A stretch of 64,000 nucleotides of DNA from Plotosus lineatus (GCA_024760905.1 CM045733.1:19952501-20016500), one strand, 5' to 3'. Positions 20,041 to 31,952 are shown, numbered from the stretch's first letter. Program-made: numbers and translations. Notes: a model not told the origin generated them from the letters alone.

Positions 20041-21464
20041 ACACACTTGTATGCATGGTTTCTTGTGAGAAGTGCTGATGTGTGTTTTGGGGGAGAGTGT
20101 AATCTAGGTTATGTTTTCCAGGGCTTAGATAAAGAAAAACAGGTTTGGCAGCCTGACGTTTCATCTCCTGCACTGGGGTCCAAAACAAAGAGAAGATGAT
20201 TGATTGGACAATGAATAATTTAGAGACAGAGGGTTGTGGGATGAGCAGACGGAGCGTGAGGCCAAGCTGCTTCACGTCTCCACTTAAAGATCAAATTACA
20301 CTCAAAGAAAAAAAGAAAATTAAAAAATAATAAAGCTATTCCTAAATGTATCAGCGAGTGTTATCACAATGCTGCAATGCTGGTATACAGCTGAGTAAAC
20401 CTATATCGGGAGCAGTAAGGGGGAAATTCAGAAAGAAGTCCATGTTCCTGAGAAATCCTCTACCACCCATATCGGACTCACACCTCATCTGAAACAATTT
20501 ACTGCTATGAGGTCCACCAACAATGCAAAACCAACAAACGCCATTCTGACTGATTTCCCCTTCTGCACAAACGTGTAATATTAATTAACCCATAACAAAT
20601 TTACATGTGCACACAGCAGGAAGAATTACATGATTTACAAACAAACTTAAGTTAAGGACAGTTACAGTACACCCAGCATGACTGCATTGACACCTTCCTC
20701 GCTGTAGTACCATTACTTACCACAGGGGGCGCTGATGTGATGCGTTTGTCACAGGATATATATGGAGGAGTCAAAAGCTCCAGATGCACACACGACTTTT
20801 TTTTTTTTTTTTTTTTTTTTAAATATCAACCCTCATGAAATTTCATTTGGATTGTAAATGTACTGTAATTGACTGTCATAAATGTGTAATGGGCCCCTGA
20901 ATCCACTGACATTGTGCTGGCTAATCAACTCATTTGAAAATGAATAGAGATCTATTAAAAGAGAAGAGAGTCAGTATTTCACATGGTTAGAAATGACTTT
21001 CCATCAATACCAGGAACTTTTTAGACATTTTAAGCAAAATAACTTTTTTAGCTCCTACTAGGGTTATAAATGGCCTCCCGCGACAACATGAAACACGGAA
21101 ATAGAGTCGAGATTATTTTACTTCATATCTTTTCTCTTACATTAACCCACAATGCAACTACTGTATATGACGTGTAGTCAATATAACATGCATAAGTACA
21201 TAACATACACACATTGGGTGTGTCTTGAGGGTGGATGTAAGGAGGAATCATTATTAAAGTGAATGATTGAGCCGCACTACTATAAGTCCTGCAGTTCGTG
21301 AATAAATGACATGAAGACGTGAAATGTGGAAGGAAAGAGAAGGAGATGGAGAGGTGCTATCACACCATCTGTCATTATTCCTCACCTACTAAGGATGGGG
21401 AGACCTGTTTGAGGTGTATAATGGCTGTTACCTTCAGGATGCAGAGATAGACAAAAAGAAAAGC
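20041..21464. other. Low-copy stretch, no gene found
   Basis: No transposon family from this window and no exon recognised; a poly-T run lies at 20797-20820. Confidence 0.5.
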
Positions 21465-21465
21465 A

Positions 21466-21466
<1 letters not shown>

Positions 21467-21537
<71 letters not shown>

Positions 21538-21713
21538 GAGACTAAGCCAGGAGAAGGACTCTGACAGACTCTGAGCCACTGTGACAGGCCAGTGCTTCAC
21601 TTCACAACTTTCTCTCTCCCTTCCTGCGCTTCCCCATTGCTGTGTGAGAAGCAGTAAGCAGCACTGGTTGTGCAAATGAATGTGACACACACACACACAC
21701 GCACACACACACA

Positions 21714-21748
<35 letters not shown>
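21467..21748. repeat. (CA)n/(GA)n microsatellite cluster
   Basis: (AC)n at 21467-21507 runs into (AG)n to about 21540. A second (AC)n lies at 21686-21748. The 122-codon minus-strand open frame here is only translated repeat. Confidence 0.95.
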
Positions 21749-21751
<3 letters not shown>

Positions 21752-21904
21752 AGAAGACTGAAATACTCTCTATCTAAAGCAGAGTGGCTGGTTATGTCTA
21801 GGTCAAAGGAACCGGTAGTTTAAGGTATGGAAGCTGCAAGTTCATTTTTATTAAAACATCAAATAAAAATTATTACACCATATCCACGAACTGTTAAAAA
21901 TAAA

Positions 21905-22068
21905 TCTTCTCTTTTCAGCTGTCCCCTTTTCCTCAGGGGTCGCCACAGTGATTCATCGCATGTTTGATTTGGCATAGGTTTTTATGTCGGATGCCCTTCC
22001 TGACACAGCCCTTTAGCAAAGGACAGAAACACGCTGACAGCTTTGCAGCTACTCTTTACGAAAGAGTA
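21905..22068 (-). mobile_element. SINE-A 3' fragment
   Basis: The complement of the RTE-type tail (CAGGGGTCGCCACAGTGATT, GTCGGATGCCCTTCCTGACA, then CTTTGCAGCTACTCTTTACG). The tRNA head is missing and the fragment abuts a C-rich run and a MITE-Q copy. Confidence 0.85.
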
Positions 22069-22084
22069 CTTACACCCCCCCCCC

Positions 22085-22816
22085 CGCGCTACCACCGAAT
22101 TCCGCGAAGTAGGATCAACCACCCGACTGACATATACGTACATGTATATGTGTATATAACATAAATAAATACATTGATTGATTGATTAACTGTTTGGGTT
22201 TTTATACCCGAGCCTAGCGGCTCATCAGGCCGGTGCTTATCCCCGGTTTCCGTAGCGTGAAGCAATCAGGAGTTGAACTCCTCCTGGAGGGGATGCTAGT
22301 CCATCGCAGGTTACCTTCCCAGTATATTTTTACTGGTATCCATTTATCCTGCTGGGTGAACAGAGGCACACTTGTGGTTGAGACCTTGCCCAGGGGTCTT
22401 AGCACAGTGAGGGTCTCAGTGGGATTTGAACACTCAACACCCGATCATGAGCAGAACACTCTAACCACTACACTACCGGCTCCACAAAAATACATATTCA
22501 ATGCTATAAATGCTCATAATAACAATTAAACATTCAAAAATAATGCATAAGAGGTAAATAAAATATAAATACACATGCACGCACTCAGATGCTCACCTCA
22601 CAAAAATGTAAGTAGTTTTGCTGAGAGGTTTTGGGTTGTTTTTTGTTTTTGTTTGTTTGTTTTTTTGCATAATTGGCCTTGTTTTGGTTGCATTTTCCTT
22701 AACTTTTTCCCCTATTCTTCATTAATTTCCTTATTTTTTAATTCGATGAATATTTAAAAAAAACGCGATGCACTGAAGCCGCATGAATTGATGTGCGAAG
22801 TAACAAGGAATCCCTG
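22085..22816 (-). mobile_element. MITE-Q copy, reverse, split by SINE-B
   Basis: The two parts, 22085-22174 and 22488-22816, join into one MITE-Q if the SINE-B at 22175-22487 is removed. The distal end reads GAAGTAACAAGGAATCCCTG followed by TA. The opposite end lacks its last ~30 bp. Confidence 0.8.
22175..22487 (-). mobile_element. SINE-B copy with 8-bp TSD
   Basis: On the minus strand the head reads GGAGCCGGTAGTGTAGTGGT then GTTCAAATCCC (box B, complement 22421-22431), followed by CCCTGGGCAAGGTCTC, a body with GGGAAGGTAACCTGCGATGG, and a 3' tail of (ATCA)n. TSD AAATACAT occurs at 22167-22174 and 22488-22495. Confidence 0.88.
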
Positions 22817-22982
22817 TATGTATGTGTGTGTGTATATATATATATAAAACAGTTCTAAAGCTGCTCTAAGGCTGAAAGCAGCTTCAGCTTTAAAGAAAAC
22901 AAATAAGTAATAAATAAATAAATAAATGTCTCCTGTGTTTCTTGCCTACAGTGAAAGCTGCAAAGTTTAACAATACATTTTC

Positions 22983-23280
22983 ATGTCACGACCTTTCAAT
23001 AAGGCGGGGCACACCTTGGACAGCTTGCCATTCCATCGCAGCACCAACACTCACACAACCATCCATACTCACACTCACGCCTACGGGTAATTTGGAACAG
23101 CCAATTAACCTACTGTGCATGTTTTTTAACTGTGGGAGGAAACCAGAGTACCCGGAGGAAACCCAATCAAACACAAAAAGAACATGCAAACTACACACAG
23201 AAATTCCCGGGCTGGGAATTGAACCCAGGACCTTCTTGCTGTGAGGCAGATGTGTTAACCATTCCGCCATCGTGACACCA
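22983..23280 (-). mobile_element. SINE-C copy
   Basis: Minus-strand order: a tRNA-like head complementary to AACCATTCCGCCATCGTGAC, box B near GGGAATTGAACCC, the body AACATGCAAACTACACACAG, and part of the tail (GGGGCACACCTTGGACAGC). The distal tail is cut at CCTTTCAATAAGGC. Confidence 0.85.
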
Positions 23281-23986
23281 TATCCCGCAATCATGTCATT
23301 CAAAGTTTTATTCAATAGGTACAATTCACTCATTTTACGAGGTAGCTTTTCATGAATAGAGCTGACTGATTGTCACTTTATGACCTACACTCTTCCGCTT
23401 TCAACTGCACATTGCTTCATTTAAAAAAATAATAAAATGTATGTTATTCCAGTGGGAGTTGGGGTTTTGAGCATTCGTTTCTGATTCTATTTCCCAAAAC
23501 AGCTTTAGCAAGCACTGGTTCTACAAGACGAGCCTAAACAGAATAAATGAAAATGAAAATGCAGGGAAAAAATTATGAAATGGCCTTCCTTAGTGTCATG
23601 GTTAAAATAATTTTTTATTTCATTTCTTTATTATTTTTTTAATACAGTAATTTATAAATTATGTTTCCAGTCGTATGTATCAAAACAATCTTTTGGAGCC
23701 CAGTTTACATTGCTTTTATTACTCTGTGATTGTTTCAGCACAGACACTGTTGGCAAAACAGAGCTAGTACATATTATATTTATTTATAATCGGGCCCAGC
23801 TGTCCAGGGTGTACTGTGCCCTCATCAACAGCCTGATCCAGCTTCTCCATGGAAAAAATGGATTGAAAGATGGAAAAAGCAAAAATTAAATTAAACTAAA
23901 AAGAGTTTTCTATAGTTTACAGTTACATGTTTTATCCATGACAATGAAGCAGGTCAGGTGAATCCTGTGCCTTGAGCAGGTTAGTA
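23281..23986. other. Low-copy stretch with a short SINE tail scrap
   Basis: CAGCTGTCCAGGGTGTACTG (23800-23819) resembles the SINE-C tail. Nothing else recognisable. Confidence 0.45.
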
Positions 23987-24797
23987 CAGACGCTCCCCAA
24001 CTTACGTTTTAGTTCGGTTCCGGACGGCCGAACGTAAGGGGAAAAAAAACGCAAGTTGTTACTATAATTTCCAGTGACGTATGATGCTCATACTGTACTA
24101 TATATCCATAAATACCATTACTGTATCTCATAAAACACCCCTAAATCAATTATTATAAACACAACATTGTAAAATAATATCAAATAATATCAACATTCAT
24201 TTCAAATAAATTAAATTCAAGCAAAATCATTTCAAACAGATCAGTTTTAATCAAATTCACTCATTAAATATCAAATACAGTATCAAATATAAACTTTAAC
24301 ATGCTCTGTGATGCGATCTTTCTGCTTGTAAATGGTTCTGATAGTCGACGGAGCCATTTGGAAGAAACGTGCAACATTCACATGTTTTTCACCAGCATCA
24401 ATTTTCTTGATAATAGCCATCTTCGTTTCTAATGAGATGGTTTGCCGCTTTTTCTGATTACTACTATCACTAGTAGACTTACGCTTCTGACCAACCATAT
24501 TTGCTTATGGTTACCAAAGTCTGCAAAACAGTGTAAACACAAAGATCACAGAGACGACGTCTTAACACAAGGGTAACACACAGTGAACTGGGAAGAAGGA
24601 GGGGCACGTTCAGTCTGTCATTTGTAAACAATGGACGCAGCGTCATGTAAAAGTAGCGTATTACATCAGCGGTCTACGTAGGTATGTCTCGTACTACAGA
24701 GAGCACGCTAAACTCAAAATTTGATATAATTAAAAAAAAAAACAACGTAAAATCGAAAAATACATAAAACAAATGAACGTAAGTCAGGGAGCGTCTG
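23987..24797 (-). mobile_element. Pogo/Tigger-like element family P3 with DNA-binding domain
   Basis: Inverted ends begin CAGACGCTCCC and continue ACTTACGTT with two mismatches between. Both sides are flanked by TA (23985-23986 and 24798-24799). The minus-strand ORF at 24283-24498 encodes the N-terminal domain of a pogo/Tigger transposase, and the region 24499-24700 would be its leader. The catalytic domain is deleted. 811 bp. Confidence 0.9.
24283..24498 (-). CDS. CENP-B-like HTH protein, truncated Tigger transposase N-terminus
   Basis: An intact 71-codon frame with a natural start (M-V-G-Q-K-R-K-S) encodes a basic lead-in and then one helix-turn-helix: T-I-S-L-E-T-K-M-A-I-I-K-K-I-D-A-G-E-K, V-A-R-F-F-Q-M-A-P-S-T-I-R-T-I-Y-K-Q-K-D-R-I. 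This matches the CENP-B N-terminal/psq-type domain that binds transposon ends in pogo/Tigger transposases. The second HTH and the DDE domain are gone, the frame running into a stop after H-V-K-V-Y-I. If transcribed it could bind TIRs without cutting. Whether it is expressed cannot be told. The start fits because the basic N-terminus immediately precedes the domain. Confidence 0.72.
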   Translation of the reverse strand: MVGQKRKSTSDSSNQKKRQTISLETKMAIIKKIDAGEKHVNVARFFQMAPSTIRTIYKQKDRITEHVKVYI

Positions 24798-24799
24798 TA

Positions 24800-25902
24800 A
24801 TTCGCTCTCCGTAGCTATGAACGTCTTTGCTGGTCTGTTCAGACAATTCATTCCGAAACAAAAGGGCCAGTCTTCTGTAAATGTCTTTTAATACATACAG
24901 GAAAAAGATCAGTAAAAATTTGAATGGATTCGTTTATCATTTTACCAAAAGTAACAAACTATGAGTGTCCATCATTTGGAATCAGAGATTATCTACTTGG
25001 AATAATGATTTTTATTGCCAGGATAGTCAACCAAGCAAATTGAGCCATTCCCATGCAGTTCGCATTCCTCATCCTTCCTCATCTCACAAACCTGGGATAA
25101 TACTTGAATAAACAATATCTTTAATACAAACCATAAATGAATTTTAGTGTGCTTATGTTCTTATGTGGTAAACACAGAAATAATTATTTGCTTCAGGCAT
25201 GGCGGAATTCATTAAAATCTCCCTACATGTTCCATCTCAGACCCGACTTAGTGAAAACCACATCATCTTGTCACGAATACTATTGAAAGTGCTAAGTGGA
25301 AACCTTAGTAAGTCATCATCACATGACCTACTTTACAATGCTATTATATTACACAACACTACATTCACTTTTCAGATCTCTTACAGAACACGACTGGATC
25401 TTTTTCTGTAAAATCCAATCCAGAATTTTCTGCTGATTCGATCCATACTTAATTGAGCTGCCAGAAGGAAAAATGGCTTCAATGTTCTTCTGATTGCTCC
25501 GAGCAGAAACACTGATCTATCGTGATGGGAGTGGTCTGTTCAGGATGTCCCCGCCCTCGTTTTTAACGATGATACGTATAAAAATTACGTAAATCACGTG
25601 CTGTGTCCTTCACAGTGACCAGATCGCAATTTGACTGCGCAACTATGGGAGATGTTGGACTGACATATGAGGCAGCGCTTTCCACTACCATCATTAAAAA
25701 CATGTCTTCAGGAAAAAATGATGCTCATCCATGCAGTACAGGTCCAGAGACCTGCAGAAGGTATAATATACCAATGTATAAATAAACATATATATATAAA
25801 ATGTACACTCACATAAATCTGATCAGCCATCCTACAGTGGTTCAACAATTGCACTGTCAAATACTTAGAGACATGGCGGTTTTATAACTTTCTAACCCTC
25901 CT

Positions 25903-25969
<67 letters not shown>

Positions 25970-26600
25970 TTCTAAAACATCCAAGCAATTGAGCAGAAGT
26001 GCCTGAAGTATTATAAGTACTTTATCCTTAGTGCTTCATTGGCTAAAGCGAATGCAAATGACATGCCAGTCAAATCACCACAGAGGCGCGGGAAACGCTC
26101 GGAGCCTGTTTAAAAAGACAGACACATAACTGTGGTTTACAACACTCCGTAAGAGCAGTGAGAAGAGAAAGAGAAAGACAAACTCTAAAGATGTTTTTGA
26201 AGCTCGGAGAAGCTCCACAAGGGGATTCCATGCACTCATCATCTTGTTTAGAGTGCATTAGCAGGCAGCGCCTTCACTTCTCTCGCTCTAGTTTTCTTGT
26301 TGTTAGGGTGGAGTGTCCTGAGGCAATAACAGCCCCCCCACAGCATCATTCAGCGACGCACAGGGGCCTAATTTTCCATCAGTAAAGCATGAAATCATCA
26401 CAGAATGCATCAACAAGAGCCTGCCTCCACCGTTCATACATCAAGCTGTAAATGCATTTTAACTGCCATGTAGCGGGTGTGCACGAGCATGTGTACCATC
26501 ATGTTATTGTACATCAGAGCTAGGACTTGATCTCAGTCTAATAATATTCCTTGTAAATTTTAACTCAAGAACACGGAACAACTTGCACGGCAAATGCAAC
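24800..26600. other. Low-copy stretch, (CA)n inside
   Basis: A (CA)n tract lies at 25906-25968. Short open frames at 25199-25411, 25603-25785 and 26158-26385 show no domain. No exon or transposon recognised. Confidence 0.5.
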
Positions 26601-26765
26601 GTCCATCCATCTTCAGTCAGCGTTTTATCCTGGGCAGGATCTGGGTGGATAAGGAGTCTATCACGGTGACACTGGGGTTAAGGTGGGAAAATCCTTGCTG
26701 GATTGAAAGCACATGAGCTAATTGCAGATTCCCATATTCACCCACCATCACAGGAGGAACCCCAC
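26600..26765 (-). repeat. Old SINE-C-like fragment
   Basis: Sequences such as GTCCATCCATCTTCAGTCAG, TTTATCCTGGGCAGGATCTG and ACAGGAGGAACCCCACACAG resemble a heavily diverged SINE-C on the minus strand. Assignment is by word similarity only. Confidence 0.4.
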
Positions 26766-26929
26766 ACAGATATGATTAGATCAAATTGTTTGTTTGTTTG
26801 TTTTAAATGTTGTTTTTGTTCATTGTTTTTTTTTTGCACTATGTTCGTCTATGACCGTGTGACCCTACTACAGCTGTGAGAGCACAGTCCTTTTGGACAT
26901 TTAGAACTGAGCACGCTCATCTCCTATCC

Positions 26930-27290
26930 TGAGCTAATATGCTACCGCAGCTCAATGCTAGCCGCACCCCGGATAACAATAAGCCCAGACGGACATGCGG
27001 CAGGCGAGGAGGGGCTGAACGACAACTCCGGCGCTTGGTTAGCAGTGGAAAGTTAGGACTCCCAGTCATACTGCTTGAAAATGTTCAGTCTCTGTGAAAC
27101 AAGATGGACCAGTTTCATGCTGTGTTTCTGTGAAACATGGTTCGAGGAGAGTACACCCGATGAGGCGACTACACCAGCCGGCTACACGGCCTTCAGAGAG
27201 GACCGAAGCGCAGTGGCTAGCAAAAAGAACCTCGGCGGAAGAACGGCAGATTCTTGTTAAATAAACGTGGTTTACTGACTGACTGTAGAT
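26930..27290 (+). pseudogene. L2-type LINE endonuclease N-terminal fragment
   Basis: The plus strand reads E-N-V-Q-S-L, a stop, N-K-M-D-Q-F-H-A-V, then L-C-F-C-E-T-W-F-E-E-S-T-P-D and A-G-Y-T-A-F-R-E-D-R-S. This is the N-terminal part of an APE endonuclease (N-V-x-S-L...S-E-T-W-L) of L2/CR1-type LINEs, with the catalytic E retained. The copy is deleted after this and joins sequence containing AAATAAACGTGG and (TGAC)n. Confidence 0.68.
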
Positions 27291-27492
27291 GATCTCTAAA
27301 CCTTGCTCTGAAAATGGAGAATATCTAACTTTGAAGTTGCGGCCATTTTGTTTACACGGAGAACTATTCATTATTTTTCCAACAAAACAATGGCATAGTG
27401 CAATACAGTATAAATATAATTATAATATAAAATAATTTAGTGCAATTTCATTTATTTCCATTATCTACTGATATATTTATTGTATTATTTAT

Positions 27493-27530
<38 letters not shown>

Positions 27531-27749
27531 CATTTTATTTTTCTTACTTTTGTTGTTATTATTGTATTGTTTGCTGGGTCTGTGTGAGGTCCTTTTAGAT
27601 ATAGAATTTTTATGTATTTATTTTATAGCAGTTGGTGTGTTGTTGATTTGTTGTGTGTTGTTGATTTGAGCCTTCTTTTCTGTTTGTAACTTGAACAACT
27701 GCACAAGAATTCCTATGTGTGTAAAAAACACAAATGGCTATTAAAAATC
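27291..27749. other. AT-rich stretch with (TTA)n
   Basis: A (ATT)n tract at 27493-27521. Otherwise T-rich DNA with no feature recognised. Confidence 0.55.
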
Positions 27750-27990
27750 CTGAATCGAGTTGATGCGTTGGATGTCGGAAAAATAGACCAGAATCTGATG
27801 ACTATCTCCAAAACAGCAGCTTCTTTGGGATGTTCCTAGTATGTAGTGGTAAGTACTTACGAAAGGTGGTCCAAGGAAGGACAACCAGTGGAGTGTCATG
27901 AAGTCATGAAGTGCCCAATGTGTACTGATGCACGTGAGGTGTAAAGGGGCTGAATGCCTGATCTGTTCATTCAGAACAACTGTGGTAGGT
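27750..27990 (+). pseudogene. Tc1 family B transposase HTH fragment
   Basis: Plus strand: D-V-G-K-I-D-Q-N-L-M-T-I-S-K-T-A-A-S-L-G-C-S, a stop, then V-V-S-T-Y-E-R-W-S-K-E-G. The I-S-K-T-A-x-x-x-G-C-S and W-S-K-E-G blocks are the bipartite DNA-binding region of a fish Tc1 family. No terminal repeats or DDE region follow. Confidence 0.7.
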
Positions 27991-28473
27991 TTAAGTGATT
28001 CAGATGCTTATTTAAAAATAAATGAGCATAAAAAGGACAAACCTGGGTGTTGGAATAGGTGTTATTTCATGCATGCAACACATGGATTTGAACTAGAGAG
28101 GGAGAGACAGTGAGACTTTACATTCTAGTGACTTTGAGGATTCAATGCTGCCAGAGATGTACGTGGTAGTAAATCCAAAATGGCTTACGCAGCCAACGTT
28201 TTGCCAACTCGGCTCGTTGCTTTAGAAATGCTTTCCACGATTTCGGCGCTTGTCGTTTGTGCAGCGCAACACTGGCTGGTAATGTGTTATGCTGCATGTG
28301 TCAGCGACGTAGCCCGGCCAATTCAAACAGTTTGTTTCACTACCAGCCTGGAACATCCAATCAGAAAGACGACATGTCTCGCAGCGTGCCTCAGGTCTGA
28401 TTAGGTTGATGTAATATGTGATCACTTAAAATATCTACTAAAATACCTAGCAACACTAATTCACCACAGGTAC
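27991..28473. other. Unassigned stretch
   Basis: 28160-28400 is GC-richer than its surroundings with a 74-codon open frame on the plus strand that matches nothing I recognise. Confidence 0.45.
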
Positions 28474-28484
28474 ATTTTAAGGAT

Positions 28485-28804
28485 CATCATCATCATCATC
28501 ATCAAGGTCCATAGCCATATGGCCATAGGTGCACTTTGTTGTCTTCCACCAGACAATCCGGTGTAAACATGGTAAGTGTTTCAATAGGCAAAATTCCCTG
28601 GTAGTGCCCAACTCTTCTCCGGGTATGGATGGTGATTGGTTCTTGAGTGAGCTCATCCGCCCTTTGACAGGTTTTGTTTTTCATCCTGCCAGGTGTCCAC
28701 ACACCCACCTCATCAAAATAAACGGTTTAGTCACCGACCACGGGACAGGCGGTACAGGATTACACGGTACCTGTAGCAGGCCATCCTGACCTGACCTGAC
28801 TTGG
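28485..28804 (-). mobile_element. Unclassified 320-bp retroposon
   Basis: A perfect 11-bp TSD ATTTTAAGGAT (28474-28484 and 28805-28815) bounds it. On the minus strand it ends in (ATG)n, which appears on the plus strand as (CAT)n at 28485-28503. This is the hallmark of target-primed retroposition. The minus-strand 5' side begins CAGGTCAGGTCAGGATGGCC. No tRNA-type box A/B pair, 5S or 7SL similarity was found. A 68-codon minus-strand frame (28502-28708) has no known domain. It could be a truncated LINE 3' end, a SINE of unknown origin or a retroposed transcript. Confidence 0.7.
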
Positions 28805-28815
28805 ATTTTAAGGAT

Positions 28816-29375
28816 ACAATCTTCTTCTTTTCCTGTCAGCTTTTTCCCTTTTCAGGGGTCGCCACAGCGAATCATCGGATTCACACATTTGATTTGGCAT
28901 GGGTTTTTACGTCGGATGCCCTTCCTGACACAACCCTTAATACCTCCATTTCACTGGAGCACGGCATGCAAAGATCGTAGCTAGCTGAAAGGCGCTGAAC
29001 GCAGTCTATGGAAGAGCTTCGGCAGTTTTACACGGAAAATGGGTGAAAACCCTACGGAAAAGTGGAAATCCATCTGACCGAGTCTGTACTGGATGAAAGC
29101 ATGCTTGAGCGCTGATCTCTGAACCCCGCTTTGTATTTGCTTGATCATTTATTATAAGGTGATTTAAACATGGCTGTGCGTGCGGCGGGCTCTCTACTCC
29201 GTCCGCAAGCATGTGATGATCATGCAGACCCGATCGAAGTCTCAAGCAAACCACAATCAGCAGTGGATCAGTGAATTAGAAGAACGTGAAATACTCACGG
29301 TGTGCCATCGATCAGTCTTCAGGGGCCATGTCCCCCCAAGTGAAGGGCAAAGCACCCGGCAAGCACTCGGTCTGA

Positions 29376-29407
<32 letters not shown>

Positions 29408-29870
29408 TGTGGTGTGTAGAGCACGGAACAATCATGGATTTTTTTTTTCCGTGCACGTGCATTTGAAAAGCACATTCGCGGAATATTTTGGTCTGCTGAA
29501 AGCATATGGAAGTGGGGGAAGACTTAAGGAATAACTATGGAATCACATGGATTCCATTCACACGGAAGATGAGGGAATAATTGTGGAACATTTGCATTTG
29601 ACAACATTTTTGCTTCTGTAAGTCTGCCGTGCTCCAGTGAAATGGGGGTGTTAGTAAGGGGCAGAAACATGCCGACGGCTTTGCAGCGACTCTTTACAAA
29701 AGTCAGCAATGGTTCTTTTACATGAACCTCTCACCATAGACAGTGAGAGACATGGCCGGCCTTTGATAACCCAGTTAGCTACACTCGGGGGGGGGGGGGG
29801 GGGGGTGTCAACCTTGTGGACATTGGGACTCGAACCTCCAGCCTTAGGATCAGTAATCCCACTGCGCTCT
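28816..29870 (-). mobile_element. SINE-A copy interrupted by a MITE
   Basis: The RTE-type tail (CTTCTTCTTTTCC to GGATGCCCTTCCTGACACAA, 28819-28939) and the head/body (GGGGCAGAAACATGCCGACG to about 29870, containing complement of box B GACTCGAACC) are one SINE-A copy split at a TTA by the element at 28940-29650. A G17 run lies at 29789-29805. The first bases of the tRNA head are diverged. Confidence 0.88.
28940..29650. mobile_element. MITE with 25-bp inverted ends and TTA duplication
   Basis: Inverted ends at 28942-28966 and 29625-29649 match at 24 of 25 positions (core CACTGGAGCACGGCA). The target trinucleotide TTA is duplicated (28937-28939 and 29651-29653), and removing the insert restores an uninterrupted SINE-A. 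TTA/TAA duplication is typical of PIF/Harbinger-type elements. No Harbinger transposase or Myb-like remnant was found. A (CTG)9 tract lies at 29378-29402. Confidence 0.87.
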
Positions 29871-31199
29871 CTGCATTTAGTGAATGAGAAAGCGATTTGA
29901 AACACAGGTAGAGTTTATTGATTTATCTTAGGAATGTGTACAGTATCCTCAGCACATGGGATGCTGTTCAGCTTGTATGCTACTTACAAACAACACTGAT
30001 CCACTTGTCATGTCATTCTATGATATAGTGGCCCGACATTCTCTCAGCATTCTTTCAATAGCAAGTTCATTCTCAAAGTAAAATCCTTATTCGGGGACAG
30101 TTTCTGCTACAAACTCAACATAAGGGCCATTTTCCAGCAATGAAAACAGAGCCATGCAAAATGGATGACAAGAGCAAAGCACACATAACAAACTTGAGCC
30201 ATGTTAAAATGATTTCCGCCTTCAATAATAAATCACCACCAGCATGGCATCAACATTCAGAGAAGAAGAAAATAAGTCAAGCTCTCTGGGAACAAAACTT
30301 CTATATTTAATCTGGGAGGTGGTGGGTGGAGGTGGGTGGGTGGGGGTGGGGGGGTTGCATGCAAAGTACTAAAAAACAGAATGCATCACAAGTTCTGTGG
30401 CATGCAAATTGCCTCCCGGATATACTCTAAGCTTATCTGTCCTTGTCTTTGTGATTGACAGGATTTTTTTAATGTGCAGATTATAAATATTTATAATTGG
30501 GTTGATATTGGCAGCCCACTGTTGCCAACTGCATCTATTGAACTAAGGAAGGCAGAAAGACAGACACAGCACTCTAAAATCTTGGAGCGCAATATGGCAT
30601 GCAGATGGCACAAGGCTGCGATAAATAAGCCAGGCTTCTGAGCGCTGCCACTTTTTTCTTCCAGGAGTTAATGAGTGGAGCTATTTCAGTTTTGAGCTGT
30701 CAGTGTTGATGTGCACTGTCCTCAGCGGACTGAACAGCGTTCCATAGGTTCAGCGAGAGCTTTCCGGCGCGCTATAAAATGAGGTGACAGTGGAGAAGAA
30801 CAGAGGTTGTAGATTAGGACATTGAACCTTTCCCATAAAATGTTAGAGACCAGGCACAGGCGGCAGGGTTGGATATACTGTCCAATGAACTCACACTGTC
30901 CTGAGATAGAGCCTGTTTTACATAAGCACAACACTATATAGAGCCTGACGAGGGCAACTCCTTCTCTTTCCCCTCTATCCAACCTCTACTGAGTGGTCCA
31001 ACAAAAACATCCCAGCTCTGTAAAAGAGTTTGTACCCTTGCTGGGCAGGGCTCGAAACACTGGGCAGTATTATTCTGTGAGGCAATACAGGGTGAAGAAT
31101 TTGGATGTAGCCACAATGGCTTCATTATTCTTCTGTGACTGAGCCTGCTGCGAGCTCGCTGTGAACAGCTGTCAGCTGCCCTGTCTACCTCTACCACTG
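29871..31199. other. Low-copy stretch, possible conserved non-coding DNA
   Basis: No repeat family occurs here. 30390-30660 has balanced composition with TTTATAATTGGG, GCATGCAAATTGCC and ATGGCATGCAGATGGC motifs of the sort seen in conserved enhancers; this is impression only. No exon recognised. Confidence 0.4.
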
Positions 31200-31340
31200 T
31201 GCACAAGAAGAAAGAGGAAGAAAGAGAGAGCGAGAGGAGGGAGAGAAAGAGAGAGGGACAGAGACAGAAGGAGGAAGAGAGGAGGAACAGGGGGAGAGGA
31301 AAAAATAGCAAAAGAAGAGACGGGGGACAACAAGAAGAAA
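31200..31340. repeat. Purine-rich GA/GAG tract
   Basis: A degenerate (GA)n/(GGA)n stretch explains the overlapping charged open frames on both strands. Confidence 0.9.
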
Positions 31341-31488
31341 GACACAAAGATCACTCAACTAAACATGAAAATACAAATATTTCCTTCTGAAAGAAAACAA
31401 CAAATTTCTCATATAATCATCACTAACAGGTCTGAAGATGGTCTCATTGAAATAAAACATTGTGTGTGGATACACACACACACACACA

Positions 31489-31952
31489 CAGGGATCCCTC
31501 ATTTTCCATGGTTAATGGGAACCGAGACTCCCCCCCCCCACGACCGCCAAATTCCGTGAAGTAGGATCGGCCCCCCTGACTGACGTATATATATATATAT
31601 ATATATACACATGTGTATATAATATCAATAAATACATATTCAAAGCTATAAATGCCTATAACAACAATTAAACATTCAAAAATAACACATAAGATGTAAA
31701 TAAAATATAAATACACACACATACAGATGCGCAACTCGCATAAAAATGTGAGTAGTTTTGTTGGGGGTTTTGGGTTGTTTTTGCTTGTTTGGGATTTTTT
31801 TTTTTTTTTTGCATAATTGGCCTTGTTTTGCGGCATTTTCCTTAACGTTTTCCCTACTTTCCCTTATTTTTTAATTTTTCAATGAATATTTTTGAAAAAC
31901 CCGTGATGTATGGAAGCTGCAGAAACTCAAGCACGAAGTAGCGAGGGATCAC

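Noticed and set aside
21382..21750. 122-codon Cys-Val-rich minus-strand frame
   Set aside because: Encoded by CA microsatellites.
28160..28440. GC-rich stretch as a CpG island promoter
   Set aside because: CpG is only modestly raised and no gene starts nearby.
31161..31559. Arg/Glu-rich open frames on both strands
   Set aside because: They arise from a GA/GGA tract; no domain and no splice context.
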